64,000 nucleotides of DNA, taken from positions 1,612,001 to 1,676,000 of the forward strand of contig NC_092795.1 in the NCBI RefSeq assembly GCF_918797505.1. The letters run 5' to 3'. A model generated the notes under the pieces. It worked only from the letters and a program-made list of their open reading frames with translations. It ran no database searches and was not told the DNA's origin. This DNA comes from Bemisia tabaci. Its lineage: Eukaryota; Arthropoda; Insecta; Hemiptera; Aleyrodidae. This document shows positions 42,661 to 52,777 of the stretch, piece by piece. Position numbers and translations under genes: made by a program. Positions within the stretch are counted from its first letter, which is position 1. The number at the start of each line of letters is the position of its first letter.

Positions 42661-44270
42661 GACGATCATCCATCTCTCTTTGCGTTTCTGTTTCTCCACG
42701 AACCCGTAAACCGGAGTCTTTCCTTGAATCGCTCGCTCGTAACCGATAAATTAAACCACAGTTGCCAAATACTTTCAAAAAGGTGCAGATTGAGGATCGT
42801 AAAGATTTTCGACCAACTATACAGAGAGTTATAAAATGCATTGCTCAAACGCGGGAATCGGAGAGTGATAAAGCTGCGATTAAAGTTGTGGTTAAAATGG
42901 GGGACTGGTTGGGCTTCATCTCGCAATAATATACATTTTGACCCAGAATGGATAGTTTTCTGGGCAATTCTTTCAACTTATAGCTCCTCCTTTGAGTAAT
43001 CATTCCTGTATAAGCTCTCTGACGACCCTCTGAATTTTCATTTTTTTGTCACGGTTCGTACTATACCGTTCTACTGGGCCGATTTCCATGATTTTTGCAG
43101 TTATCGATAAGAGAGTCCCTAAACGAGCCCGCTCTATTTATGTTAAGTTGCAAGGAGCCCGCGAAGTGTTGGGTCGCGTAGCGCTCAGAAGGGGTGCTTT
43201 CTAGTTTAAATGTATTTGTACAGCCCTTCCATCAAATGAATCCATAGAATGCTGTTACAAGTAGCATTTTTTGTGAGCATCAGATCTGTATACAATTTGT
43301 AATATGTTTCAAGAAATGCAAAATAATCATGTCCACCATGAAACTTGTTTGTATAAGTTACATTTTTCACGGAAGCATATTTGTTGCATCATCGGTAGTA
43401 TCAAGAATAATTCGGTCAAGTCAGCGCATTTTAAAGCCCTTTCCGTCCACTACATAGTTGTAATCTATACTATAATTAAATCATATGGAGTGGTCTCCTG
43501 CACATCTTGCTTAAGCATTTTGATACCGAAAACGGTTACTTAGATCTTTTTTCTTTATCTTGCGTTCAAGTCTCCAAAGCATTGCAAGCGTTTGGTTGAC
43601 GAAGATATTACTCCTCTCTGCATGGCTACTTTGCATTAGGGCCGAGTTCTTCTTTTCACCCGTATAAAGTTTGAAACGATGATCTATTGATTTTATATGA
43701 AGGAAACTACTCAAACACACTTTTTTATTTATATTAATTGGATTTTGGAAATTCAACGTGATCTGACCGTACTTTGATAATTCACATTTTGGTGAAGAAA
43801 TGCATCTCTTGGTGATTTTCGTCAGATTTGCATATAATTTTCGCGTGACCGTGTGAGTCATTGTAAACCTTGTCAAACAGACTTGGATCCTGCATGTAGA
43901 CCCAACTCTCTGCTTCACGAATCAGAGTAGGAAGAATAACAAAAAGAGGGAGAGGGAGCAGAAAGGAGAAAAATACGGAGAGTAATACATTTTTCTTCTT
44001 TCTCTCTTCCTCTTTCCTCTCCTTCTCCTTCCGCTTCTTCTTTCTTCTTATAAGAGAGAAAAAAGAAATAATATTTCCTTTTAATTCATAGTTTTTTAAG
44101 TAGAAGTGCTTAAATACTGTTTATATTTTCAAGATTTCCTGAAAATTGAAGGCGTACAAATCTAGCGGCAATGCAACTTTTAATTGCATGATGCAGTCCA
44201 TTTGTCAAGCAAACACTCGCAATGACTTGGCTCCTTTGATGTAATGGATTTCCGCATGAGCCTCAGAAAT
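42661..44270. other. No supported gene; dispersed repeat at 43,020-43,145
   Basis: Includes a copy of the GTCACGGTTCGT family (GTCACGGTTCGTACTATACC, CTGGGCCGATTTCCATGATT, GAGAGTCCCTAAACGAGCC). The rest is unassigned. A 135-codon minus frame at 43,511-43,918 has no recognised motif. Confidence 0.4.
43925..44050. repeat. Purine tract followed by pyrimidine tract
   Basis: A G/A-rich stretch (about 43,925-43,983) is followed within about 10 bp by a C/T-rich stretch (about 43,990-44,050). The two can pair as an imperfect hairpin, and each is the type that can form a triplex. Composition is seen directly; structure is inference. Confidence 0.6.
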
Positions 44271-44405
44271 GCCTGTGTCACACTATCAAAGCTAGCCATC
44301 AAAATATCAAGGTCAGGTTTTGTGATTGGCTTATTCGATGACTTGGACCAATCACAGCACTTGATCTTGACATTTTGATGGAGTATTTTGATAGTGTGAC
44401 ACAGG
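44271..44405. mobile_element. GCCTGTGTCACAC MITE, copy 2
   Basis: Nearly identical to 27,049-27,184, with intact GCCTGTGTCACACTATCAAA termini in inverted orientation and the CCAATCACAGCACTTGATCT segment at the same place. Confidence 0.92.
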
Positions 44406-44502
44406 CTCTCGCATTGATCTGTACGTAAAACGGGGATCGCGTGGAAATTGAGATAGTTAAGCCCTTCTGTCGGAGGGGCGACAATTCGAACGAAAGAGAA
44501 AA

Positions 44503-44638
44503 GCCTGTGTCACACTATCAAAATACTTCATCAAAATATCAAGGTTAAGTGCTGTGATTGGTCCAAGTCATCGAATAAGCCAATCACAACACCTGACCTT
44601 CATATTTTGATGGCTAGCTTTGATGATGTGACACTGGC
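44503..44638. mobile_element. GCCTGTGTCACAC MITE, copy 3, opposite orientation
   Basis: GCCTGTGTCACACTATCAAA at the left and GATGATGTGACACTGGC at the right. The asymmetric core is reversed relative to copy 2, which lies only 97 bp away. AAAA on each side could be a short duplication. Confidence 0.9.
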
Positions 44639-45019
44639 AAAAGAAAGAAAGAATTAGATCTAAATAACCGTCCTCAATAGATCAATTTATTTAAGAGAGA
44701 TTTTCAGAAGACCGCTCCATCATAACTATGAGTAATAAGTAGCAGTAGCATAACTATAAGTATAGCAGTTGATTTTTCTTTTAAACATAACATGCTGCCA
44801 AAAAATAAAATTGAGCAAAAACCATAGATTTAAGTCACGTCGCGTCTTTTTTGGCGCGCTGACTCAGCACACAGCTATGGAAACGTTGTGTAAATGGACA
44901 TCATTTAATTTTTAGTAGCCAGAATTTGGAATGGATTCTTTAGAGACCAAACAATACTTGAAAAAAAAAATCGTTATCGATGCCGACAAAAAAGATCTGA
45001 CTGAATTTTAATTATGAAA

Positions 45020-45460
45020 AATTAGCCGTTTGAATGAGGCGTTTGAGCTCGTTGTGGAAGCGGAAACAGTAGCGAAATAATGAGATGTCGGTCAGTTGGC
45101 AGTGAGAGGGGCGGGGGAGGGGCGGCATGACTGGCCAATGAGCACCTCCGCCCGCTCCTGGCGTAGCATCGCGCCGTTTCAACTTGAAGCCAAGGGACCG
45201 GCTTCAGTCCATCATTTCGCCGACGAAAGCTCGTAATTACACCTCCAGATCGGCCCGGTCGTCCACTTAACTCAACACTTTCGAGGACTCGCATGGGAAT
45301 TGAGTTAGGTCCTTCTGACGGGAGAGCGATGAGTTGCCAGCTCTCCGCGTTCCTCTTTTGAGAGGGATAGGAAACGAGCGGGGTCGAAACGAAATGCGGC
45401 AGAGAGGGCCGGGAGACCGGATATCCGGAGACAGGGTATGAATTCACCGGGCAGATTTAC
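45020..45460. other. CpG-rich patch, undecided
   Basis: A 141-codon minus frame covers this patch (45,022-45,447). Its composition (R, S, P rich) is what CpG-rich DNA gives, and no motif is recognised. It may be a promoter or exon. Confidence 0.25.
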
Positions 45461-45562
45461 ATATTAGTGTAGGTGGATTCAACAAGTGCTTTTAATTTAA
45501 TGGCTTTAATTTTTCCATTTTCCGATCCCTCGTCCCGGCTTCGTGTGGCACTTCCCTCCGGC

Positions 45563-45603
45563 GTACCCCTCCCCCTTCCCCCTCCCCTCCCTCCTCCCCT
45601 CTC
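45563..45603 (+). repeat. C/T-rich simple tract
   Basis: CCCCTCCCCCTTCCCCCTCC-type sequence. It creates a glycine/arginine run in the opposite-strand frame at 45,457-45,768. Confidence 0.7.
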
Positions 45604-46019
45604 CGGTACAATAAATAACACCAACCCCGGGACTGTCAAAATAAACCGGTTAGAATCAAGGTACTCTCTACTACAGGTATGGACAAACGGGGTGCCCAAG
45701 TGGCAGCGCTGAGAATATAGGCCATCGAGTGACGTCGCAAGTCGTACCGTCTTTGCCGCCCAGTTCAAAAGGAGGTCCTGGCAGATCTCGTAGCTGCAAT
45801 GAGCTATCAGATGAATTTAAATCATTGATAAAACTCAAAATAACGAAAAACTTGACTGAGACACAAAAAAATAACACGAAATTGACGAGACCCACTCTCA
45901 GAACAGAAAGTACGTAAATAAGTTTTCAATACGGTGTCGCAGTCGTACCATTGGACACGGTCAAATCTACGCGTTTCGACGACTTTCTAAAATTCAATTT
46001 GTCCATACCCATGATAATT

Positions 46020-46392
46020 CCAAGATACCAAGATTCTTAAGGCAACTGAGATGGATTTCTGGCGGAGATCAGCCGGAATCTCGAGGGGGATCACGTAAGG
46101 AACGAAAGAGTGCGTGAGATCATGAACGCCGAGCAGAACATCGTGCATGAAATAATGACCAAACAGCTTGTCTAGTTTGGTCATGTTCAACGAATGGCGG
46201 ATGGCAGATTGCCTAAGAAGGTACTAGACTGGGTTCCTCCTGGGAGGAGACGCAAGGGGCGTCCAGCAAAATCGTGGATAGGTGGCATTCAAGATGAGAT
46301 TACAAGATGACCTCTGGGTCGAAAGACAAGAGTGGCGATTAGGTGTCGCAGAGCGCCCGGCCGCGCTGTAAAAGTGACTCGAATGTATGTAC
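46020..46392 (+). pseudogene. LINE ORF2 C-terminal fragment, better copy
   Basis: Across two frames the segment reads A-T-E-M-D-F-W-R-R-S-A-G-I-S-R, then N-E-R-V-R-E-I-M-N-A-E-Q, then F-G-H-V-Q-R-M-A-D-G-R-L-P-K-K-V-L, then W-V-P-P-G-R-R-R-K-G-R-P. This order is the post-reverse-transcriptase C-terminal region of a large arthropod non-LTR retrotransposon group, ending in a G-R-P-x-x-x-W segment. Frame changes and stop codons are present, and the reverse transcriptase and endonuclease are missing upstream. It is a 5'-truncated dead copy. The 3' tail GTGTCGCAGAGCGCC is shared with 1316-1530. Confidence 0.85.
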
Positions 46393-46734
46393 CTATAATC
46401 CTGTTAAAAAAATCAAATTTTTTAGTTAACTTGAAAACCTTGAAATGGAGTTACGTTCCTACGTCCTATACGTCCTAAGTTTTACTCAAGTTTTCCTTGC
46501 ACTTACAGAAACCTGGCACTGCAAGTTGTGAATGAGTCTAAAAATCAAGCGTGGAGGAAGTGTAGGTGTGGACTTAGCTGGTACTGCTCTAAATTTAAAC
46601 TCGAGTTTCTTATGAATGGAAAGAGAGCAATTACACGTAATTTACCTGCGTTCGGCGCGGCGTCATGCGTCATGCGTCCTGCGTCCCACATCCTGTCCGT
46701 CCTCCCCGCGTCTCATTCCCATTTCCACTGGTAA
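46393..46734. other. No supported gene
   Basis: Short unassigned sequence with GCGTCATGCGTCATGCGTCC-like iterations near 46,660-46,682. Confidence 0.35.
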
Positions 46735-47045
46735 CTACCTTCTTCATCTCAATTTTCTCCTTGTCTCTACATAAGCAACTACAGTGAGAGATTCCAAACT
46801 CCAACTTTGTACTCTTAAAAACCTCTTCAAATTGAAATTTTCTACGATTCCTACAAACAGAGATAAGGAGAGACCCTACATTGGTATTTCTGACACAATC
46901 TCTCAAGCTTTTAATCTCGCAACACTAACATTCTTCTATCGACCCACCCTCATTGCTCAGTATCTAGGTGAGTCAACAGCCACCGAAGGAGGTATACTTA
47001 ACAGCCGAAACAAGGGTGATGGCTGTTGCTGCGGTAGAATCATCC
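46735..47045 (+). repeat. Dispersed repeat, GGTATTTCTGACACAATC type
   Basis: GAGACCCTACATTGGTATTT, CTCAAGCTTTTAATCTCG, TTCTATCGACCCACC and GATGGCTGTTGCTGCGGTAG match in order the segments at 55,530-55,620 and 55,740-55,795. It is a shared unidentified repeat, with no protein recognised. Confidence 0.6.
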
Positions 47046-48000
47046 ATGAGAATGTTTTGAATCTCCGAAAGTAAATTTTTTAATCTGTTACCAATCTTTT
47101 ACCAATCTGCTAGCAATCAAGAAAATGTCACCGAGAAAGAATTTTCGGTAACCTTAACCGAAGAGCATCCGCTTGCTTGAAGAAAAATTATATCGGTTTG
47201 ACCAGAGGAAACAACACCACAAAACGAGAACAAAAACCAATATTAAGACAGAGAGATTATATTTAGAGAAGAAGAATAGCTTTTTTAAGAAACATTTGCT
47301 TGTATCTTGATTGCACTTAATTTCATCGTTAATATGTAAAGTTATAGGAGAACTAGGGGGCTATGCCCCCTGGCCGTTACGCGGCCCAACCCCTAGGGGG
47401 CGATTCGCGCTCGCTCAAGCCCGCTTCGACAAAAGAACGACGAAAAAAAATTAAAAGATTTTCATACCCGACTCTCATTTGTCTAATCTCCCTATAGCCG
47501 GGAGCGATTGGACCAATAAGAATCGAATGAAAAAAGCTGCTTTTATTTCAAACTTCACGCCAAGACTGAAACAAAACGGAAGAAATGGAACGGAGCGTTT
47601 CGTCGCTTTTGGACACATAGTCTGTAGCAAAAGAGCGTACCTTCGATTCACTTACTTTAGCCTACTGACAGACCAAGATTCAACATCTCCCGCTTCGTTA
47701 AATTTTCCGCTTAATTTTAAATTCCCGCCATTTTCCAGTGGCAGGAATTTCAAATTTCGTCCCCCTTTTTATGCTCCCTGACAGAGCACAGGGAAGAATT
47801 TCATGGGCCGCCTTGCGCCGTCCGCAGCGTACATGGCGCACGACCCGCATTTCATACACTTCATCTACCGTTGAGAGTTCACTAATTACTTCACACGACA
47901 AATGTGCAATTTTAAAAGCAAAATTTAAAAAAAATTTAAACGATGTACGAGTTTCTCCGCCAAGGAGCTCTCCCCGCTAGAAATCGTTCACCACCCGTCC
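47046..48000. other. No supported gene
   Basis: Unassigned. A G/C box near 47,355-47,400 (AGGGGGCTATGCCCCCTGGC) forms a small local hairpin. Confidence 0.4.
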
Positions 48001-48004
48001 GCAG

Positions 48005-48120
48005 GGAGCACCTACAAACCTACAGGGCTACTTCGCGCATTGCGCAATGCTTGAAGTATCCCTTTAGGTTTGTAGGCGCCAATGTGCGTTTCGGACTGGC
48101 AGCGCGCCGCGCCGCAGCGT
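48005..48120. repeat. Hairpin fragment related to the CAGGGCCGG element core
   Basis: CACCTACAAACCTACAGGG...GCGCATTGCGCAATGC...GGTTTGTAGGCGCCAATGTGCGTTTC forms an inverted repeat. The half GCAATGCTTGAAGTAT...TTGTAGGCGC matches the tandem units inside 40,194-40,989 and 49,295-50,174. It is probably a fragment of a related element. Confidence 0.55.
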
Positions 48121-48312
48121 GCCATAAGCCAGTGGAAGTTTCGTGATCTTTCAGTCATTATCTGGCTTACTTCTTCCTATTCTTGAGTTTTGGACCATAG
48201 TGCGCCGCAGGCGGCGGTTCATGAAATTCTCCTCTGAGCTCAATTGTAAGCTTCCTGATCCACGCATATAGAAAAAATAGTGTATCTTTCCTTCGGAAAA
48301 TACACTAAAAAA

Positions 48313-48615
48313 CCTGGGTACTATTTCCAGGATATGATTACAGCGGGCTCATCTAGGGACAATCACCTGCCGATGACCGCAAATACCATAGCAAGAGACC
48401 CAGTAAAACGCTCAAACGAACTGTGACAAAATATAAAAATTTACATTGTTTAAACGGGAGAATTCGCAACTTTTACCACGTAATATAAAAAAAACCTGGG
48501 TCATATTTTCAAAATTTGAATATAGCGGACTCATTTAAAGATAGTTGTGTATCGATAAGCGCAAAAATCATGAAAATCGGCCCAGTAGAACGCTGGAACC
48601 AAGCGTTACCAGATA
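48313..48615 (-). repeat. Two tandem copies of the GTCACGGTTCGT repeat
   Basis: AACCTGGGTACTATTTCCAG...GCGGGCTCATCTAGGGACAA...GACCCAGTAAAACGCTCAAA and AACCTGGGTCATATTTTCAA...GCGGACTCATTTAAAGATAG...GCCCAGTAGAACGCTGGAAC are diverged copies about 172 bp apart, inverted relative to 22,300 and 43,020. Confidence 0.75.
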
Positions 48616-48909
48616 TGCAAATTTAGTAGGTCTCGGAGCTTAAAGTTTAGATGTTATGAAACGCTTCTACATCATGGGCAGAACTAATGGTGATCATAAG
48701 AGGGGGGGGGGTGTTGCTTACGTATGGTTGATGAGCATTTAAAACGGGGCTTTTTACAAAGCTGGCATCATCGGCTAACTTCAACTTTCATTATTCACAA
48801 ATTCACGATTTATTGTTCTTCCACCTGCAAGATCTCTAAAAAAACTTTTTTTAAAAATATATGAGCTTTTTTTGCGCTAAATGATGCAGAATTAACTATT
48901 CTAGCCTTT

Positions 48910-49190
48910 TCGATCGATGGGCAAAGTACAAAACCATGTAACTCCGTTTGCAACTTTGCAGACTTCCTGTCATACTTTATTTTTTCTTCGGGACATATCA
49001 ACGTAATTTCTCATAAACTTCCTTGATTTATCCTCCTCTGTTACTAGAATATATTCTGCACAGATTTCAAGCCATAAAACCAGCTTGCCTCTCGTTGGAA
49101 AATAAAATGTAGGAAATTTTTAAACACACCAGAAAAGATACGTGATTTCGCTTTTTGGCCATCGGTATTTCATTCCTCTTCCCACTCGAA
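48910..49190. repeat. Dispersed repeat, GTTGCAGACTTCCTG family, best copy
   Basis: CGATGGGCAAAGTACAAAAC, TTGCAACTTTGCAGACTTCC, TTCTCATAAACTTCCTTGAT, GAATATATTCTGCACAG at the left and GATACGTGATTTCGC, TTTGGCCATCGG at the right. Terminal strings ATCGATGGGCAAAG and TTTTTGGCCATCGG are imperfect complements. Confidence 0.65.
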
Positions 49191-49286
49191 GTTTATTTTC
49201 ACTGACGCCATCGAATATCTTAAAGAAGTAATCCGTAGCCTTATATTAAAGGATTTTTGAAGAAGCGAGCTCCCTCATCAGGTCCG

Positions 49287-50182
49287 GTTGTCCCCAGGGC
49301 CGGATTAAGGGGGTGGCCACATGGGCCGCGGCCCATGCGGCAAATCTAAGGGGCGGCAAAAATTTGCAATTTTTTAAAGTGTAGGTATAAAAAAAATCGG
49401 ATTCATAAAAACAAAATTACAAACGAGAAAAGGCGACAAAATCTCTCATCTCCTGAGAGTATAGTAATTTCTAATTTTGTCGTCTCTTAGTGATACAAGA
49501 GACAGCACCCTCAATAAGTCGAGTTACGAGAGAAACCAAACACGCAATTTGGCCTAGAACGGCGCGACTTAGAGAGAAATGATAACGAGGACTTTAGATG
49601 AAAAGGAGAAGCCCTCGGCGCGGCGATCGGCATGTAACACATATTAGCGCCTACAAGACTGCACGAATACTTCAAGCATTGCATCAAACACAGTGCGGTC
49701 ATTGCAGTCAGCGTGAAATGGATAGCGCCTACAAGAATGCATGAATACTTCACGCATTGCGCCAAACACAGTGCGGTCAGCGTGAAACGCATAGCGCCTA
49801 CAAGACTACGTGAATACTTCACGCATTGCCAACACGGTGCGGTCTGCGCGGCGCGGCGGCGGAAGTTAAAATTATTAAACCACATTTATGTTTGTTCTTT
49901 CATAATTTTTTCGTTCATTTCTTATGAATGGAAGGCCTTGTCCACACAGAGATAGGTTTACGGAACTTAACTTTCGCGCAAAGTTTCGTGAATTTTTGCT
50001 AGTAGTGATGACAGGGTTTCCCAAAAAATGTGTTCAACACGAGTAAATGTGTCTTATGCACCCCTCCCCGCTGGCACGTTCATTTGATGGTTTTTATCGA
50101 GTTTCAAAACGAATGAGAAGGGGGCGGCAAAACATAGGCGGCCCATGGGCGGCAAGTATGTGAATCCGGCCCTGGTTGTCCG
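49287..50182. mobile_element. CAGGGCCGGATT hAT-type element, copy 2
   Basis: Element 49,295-50,174 (880 bp) begins CAGGGCCGGATTAAGGGGGT and ends GTGAATCCGGCCCTG, flanked by GTTGTCCC and GTTGTCCG (7 of 8 identical), fitting hAT. Orientation is opposite to 40,194-40,989. The core holds three tandem units (ACACAGTGCGGTCA, GCGCCTACAAGACT, GAATACTTCACGCATTGC); unit offsets 78 and 69 bp. A 124-codon minus frame (49,511-49,885) is homologous to the 104-codon frame of copy 1. Confidence 0.93.
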
Positions 50183-50201
50183 AACATCTTCATCGACAAA
50201 A

Positions 50202-50453
50202 TACTGCCGTGCCAAGGAAAAACGCCGTATGAGCCTCAGACGTTGCCAAATTTCTCTCGATAAAAAGCGTATTTACTGGGAGAATTATGAATATTTTTTC
50301 AAAATTTTCAGACAATTTTGTGCGCACTCTAATTTAACCTATCTGAGAGTATCAAGGAGAATATGCATAAATTTCGTCAAAAATGTATGTTTTATCAAGG
50401 GATATTTGGCAACTCTAGAATACTCATACTTTGTTCTTCCTTAGCTCGGCAGA
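50202..50453. mobile_element. CTGCCGTGC-family MITE
   Basis: TACTGCCGTGCCAAGGAAAA at the left. The right end is altered (TTCTTCCTTAGCTCGGCAGA). TCAGACGTTGCCAAATTTCT and TTTACTGGGAGAATTATGA resemble 16,562-16,814. Its left end abuts the duplication of the neighbouring hAT-type element. Confidence 0.88.
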
Positions 50454-50780
50454 ATATCTGGCTCCATCGAAGTGGCTGGGAAGGCCGCAGTGGGACGCGA
50501 CTCCTCGGAAAAGCGGAAGGTCGAAGCCGCAACGAGGAAAAAGGAGGAAAAAATCATGAGCATGAGAAGAGTTGAAGCTGGAGAAGATTCTGATTGGTCG
50601 GTTTTCATCTGCGGTGTCGTCTCTGTCTGTGATAAGTCCATCATTCCAATGGGCGAGTCAACCGCGGTCCCAATTCCAACACTCCGTCTGCAATCCGCCT
50701 TCGATGATGCTATCGCTAGGATGAAGGGGCCGCTTATAAGCGAATTTTCGCGATCGAATGTCATTCATCAAACGAATTGA
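50445..50780 (+). CDS. Coding-like ORF of unknown function between two repeats
   Basis: The frame is open from the codon after a TAG at 50,442 to the TGA at 50,778-50,780. The first ATG is at 50,556 with A at -3, but the open, coding-like part starts earlier, so this may be an internal or truncated exon. Residues read S-S-E-K-R-K-V-E-A-A-T-R-K-K-E-E-K (basic, helix-like), then D-S-D-W-S-V-F-I-C-G-V-V-S-V-C-D-K and L-Q-S-A-F-D-D-A-I-A-R-M-K-G. First codon positions are strongly G/A rich, typical of real coding DNA. The last 14 or so residues lie in an inverted-repeat arm starting at 50,738, so the original frame may have been cut there. No domain is recognised. The opposite-strand frame is its shadow. 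Confidence 0.4.
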   Translation, partial: LGRISGSIEVAGKAAVGRDSSEKRKVEAATRKKEEKIMSMRRVEAGEDSDWSVFICGVVSVCDKSIIPMGESTAVPIPTLRLQSAFDDAIARMKGPLISEFSRSNVIHQTN

Positions 50781-51164
50781 TCAGTGCTGAGTGATGCCGA
50801 TGATCGGTGATGTCAGGAGCCAATCAGAGCTCAAATTTTTTTCTTAAATGAAATTAAAAAGAAAATAAGAAAACACGAAACACTAAAACACAGAAATTTC
50901 GAAAACACCAGACTTGAATTGACAAAACATAACAACAGATAGAGATGACAGAACAAAAATTTTGGTGAGAGATGAAGTTTCTGACATCGATTGCATCAAT
51001 TCAAAAATCGAATTCAAGTCCCGAAGTGAATTCGAAATTTCAAATTGATGGATTTCAACGGTCTCTGGTGAGACCAACGAAGAAGTCGAATATCATTGAA
51101 AAAAAATGCACAATCGTCGAATATCATTCAACGGTGAATGATATTCGATCGCGAAAATTCGCTT
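50738..51164. repeat. Inverted repeat, possible MITE bounded by AAGCGAATTTTCGCG
   Basis: AAGCGAATTTTCGCGATCGA at 50,738 and its complement at 51,145-51,164 match for about 30 bp with two mismatches (then GTCATTCA and TGAATGAT). The left arm overlaps the end of the coding-like ORF. TTAT-like strings outside each end could be a short duplication. Confidence 0.65.
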
Positions 51165-51616
51165 TTTATCTGCTCCATGAGTGATGACAACTTATCCCCA
51201 TCAGCTTCCAGGCTTTACATGAATGTTCATTTTATTTCGTTCCAGATGATCATTCATTAGACCCTTTTTTAATTCATCAATTTTTTATTTTGTAGCTTAT
51301 CGAAAATCGCAAACCGTTTTATCCTTAGGTTTCTCTATACTCACCAGGGCCATACTTTCGCAATTATTACGAAACAATTTGAATGATGATTTCCGATGCT
51401 TTACAGCACGATTTGACGCCAAAGGATTAAGAAAAAAAATTAAAACTAAGAAATTATCAATTGATTGATGAACTGTCAAATTAGTCCGTAAAGTACTACA
51501 GATCCATCTAAAGGACGGAAGTTATCGACAACAAATAAAGAGTGGCTGATATCCTCATGGCACTCCCTATTTAAGATCCAGGGCTCGCACATGCACGAGG
51601 CGAGCCTCGTTTAAAA
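51165..51616. other. No supported gene
   Basis: AT-rich with short frames only. Confidence 0.4.
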
Positions 51617-51635
51617 CCCTGCTAAAAATTTTTCA

Positions 51636-51795
51636 TGGAATTCCGTGCTGGTTTTCCATGGAAAATTTCTCCACGTAAAATTGGGCACGGAAAATTTTTC
51701 CATGGAAAATTTCTCCACGGAAAGCACCACGGAAAATGTCACCATGGAAAATTTCTCCATGGAAAATTTCTCCACGGCAAATTCTCACCGTGGAA
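51636..51795 (+). repeat. CATGGAAAATTTCTCCACGG minisatellite, left array
   Basis: Units of 12-24 bp alternate CCATGGAAAATTTCTC and CCACGGAAAATTT-like sequence. Translations look like repetitive H-G-K-F-L or M-E-N-F-S runs, an artefact of the unit length being a multiple of three. Related arrays: 56,010-56,150, 61,870-61,985, and inverted at 55,060-55,245. Confidence 0.9.
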
Positions 51796-52777
51796 ACCTG
51801 CCACAGCACTCACTGTGTCTCATGCAGGTTTCCACCATCAAGTTACCATGGTGTTGTTTCTTTAAGTCATCATAGAACTGTTCTACTCAATGTTGCTGGT
51901 TTTTTTAGTATTTAATTAGATAATTTACAAGTTTTCCTTGTAATCAAAATAAATGAAAATGATACACTCACCAACTTGAAGACACATAGTACCAACTATA
52001 CTTGACAGAGATGTAATAATTCTTTTAACAATTGAGAAACTACCGCACTGTACCTTCGCGTCACATACTGCACGCTCAACGTTTCAAATAAGATTTCATT
52101 CAGTTGACAATGTGAAAACATATTCAAATTATTTCACAATAAGCACGGAAAACAGCACCAAAAATTATCACAACACTATCCAAATTAGAGGCCAAGAGAG
52201 TGAAATATGAACTGTAGATTTTGGTTTCTGTCTGGGAAGCTTAATTGCATCTAGATGGTTTAAAGGTTGCCACTAATTCCCTGCGAATGGCTGTTCGATA
52301 AGATCAAAGGAACTGCCAGATGATAGGAAACAAATGGCGATTGCTGCAGCTGAACAAGGCAGGTAAATGTCTCGGTGTGTTTTTATGAAAGCTCTGAAAA
52401 ATGAATAATGTACAGCGCATCAAAACCATGAGTACAACCAATGATCAGCACTAAATTAAAACAATCTCAAGGTGAAGCCAACCAACATTTCTTGAGAAGT
52501 TAAAATAAGTTCTGAGGATAGCCAAATAATTTTTAGTAATAGGACAAAATACTTGTGAAAAAGCATTGGTAAAATTGTGTGTAAAAGCAATTATTGCATT
52601 GGTAGCCATAAAAATAGGAAGTAAATTATTGGACATCTGATAATTCACTGAAACATCGTTGATAAGGATGTGATGTTTTAGCCCTCTAGAGTTAAAAGTT
52701 TAAGGCCTCATCTGTAACTTCAGATATATCTCTCACACTACTTACATTTCTGAATAAAAATACCAAGTAATAGCTAA

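Noticed and set aside
45022..45768. 141- and 103-codon minus-strand ORFs
   Set aside because: CpG- and pyrimidine-rich composition explains the open frames; no motif, no start context or splice signals that single out either.
50441..50764. Minus-strand 107-codon ORF opposite the 50.5-kb frame
   Set aside because: Codon-position bias favours the plus strand; the minus frame is its mirror and extends into the adjacent MITE end.
51635..51865. Repetitive H-G-K-F or M-E-N-F-S peptides as a silk- or histidine-rich protein
   Set aside because: They are translations of the CATGGAAAATTT minisatellite at the element end; unit length near a multiple of three keeps several frames open, and the other copies differ in frame.
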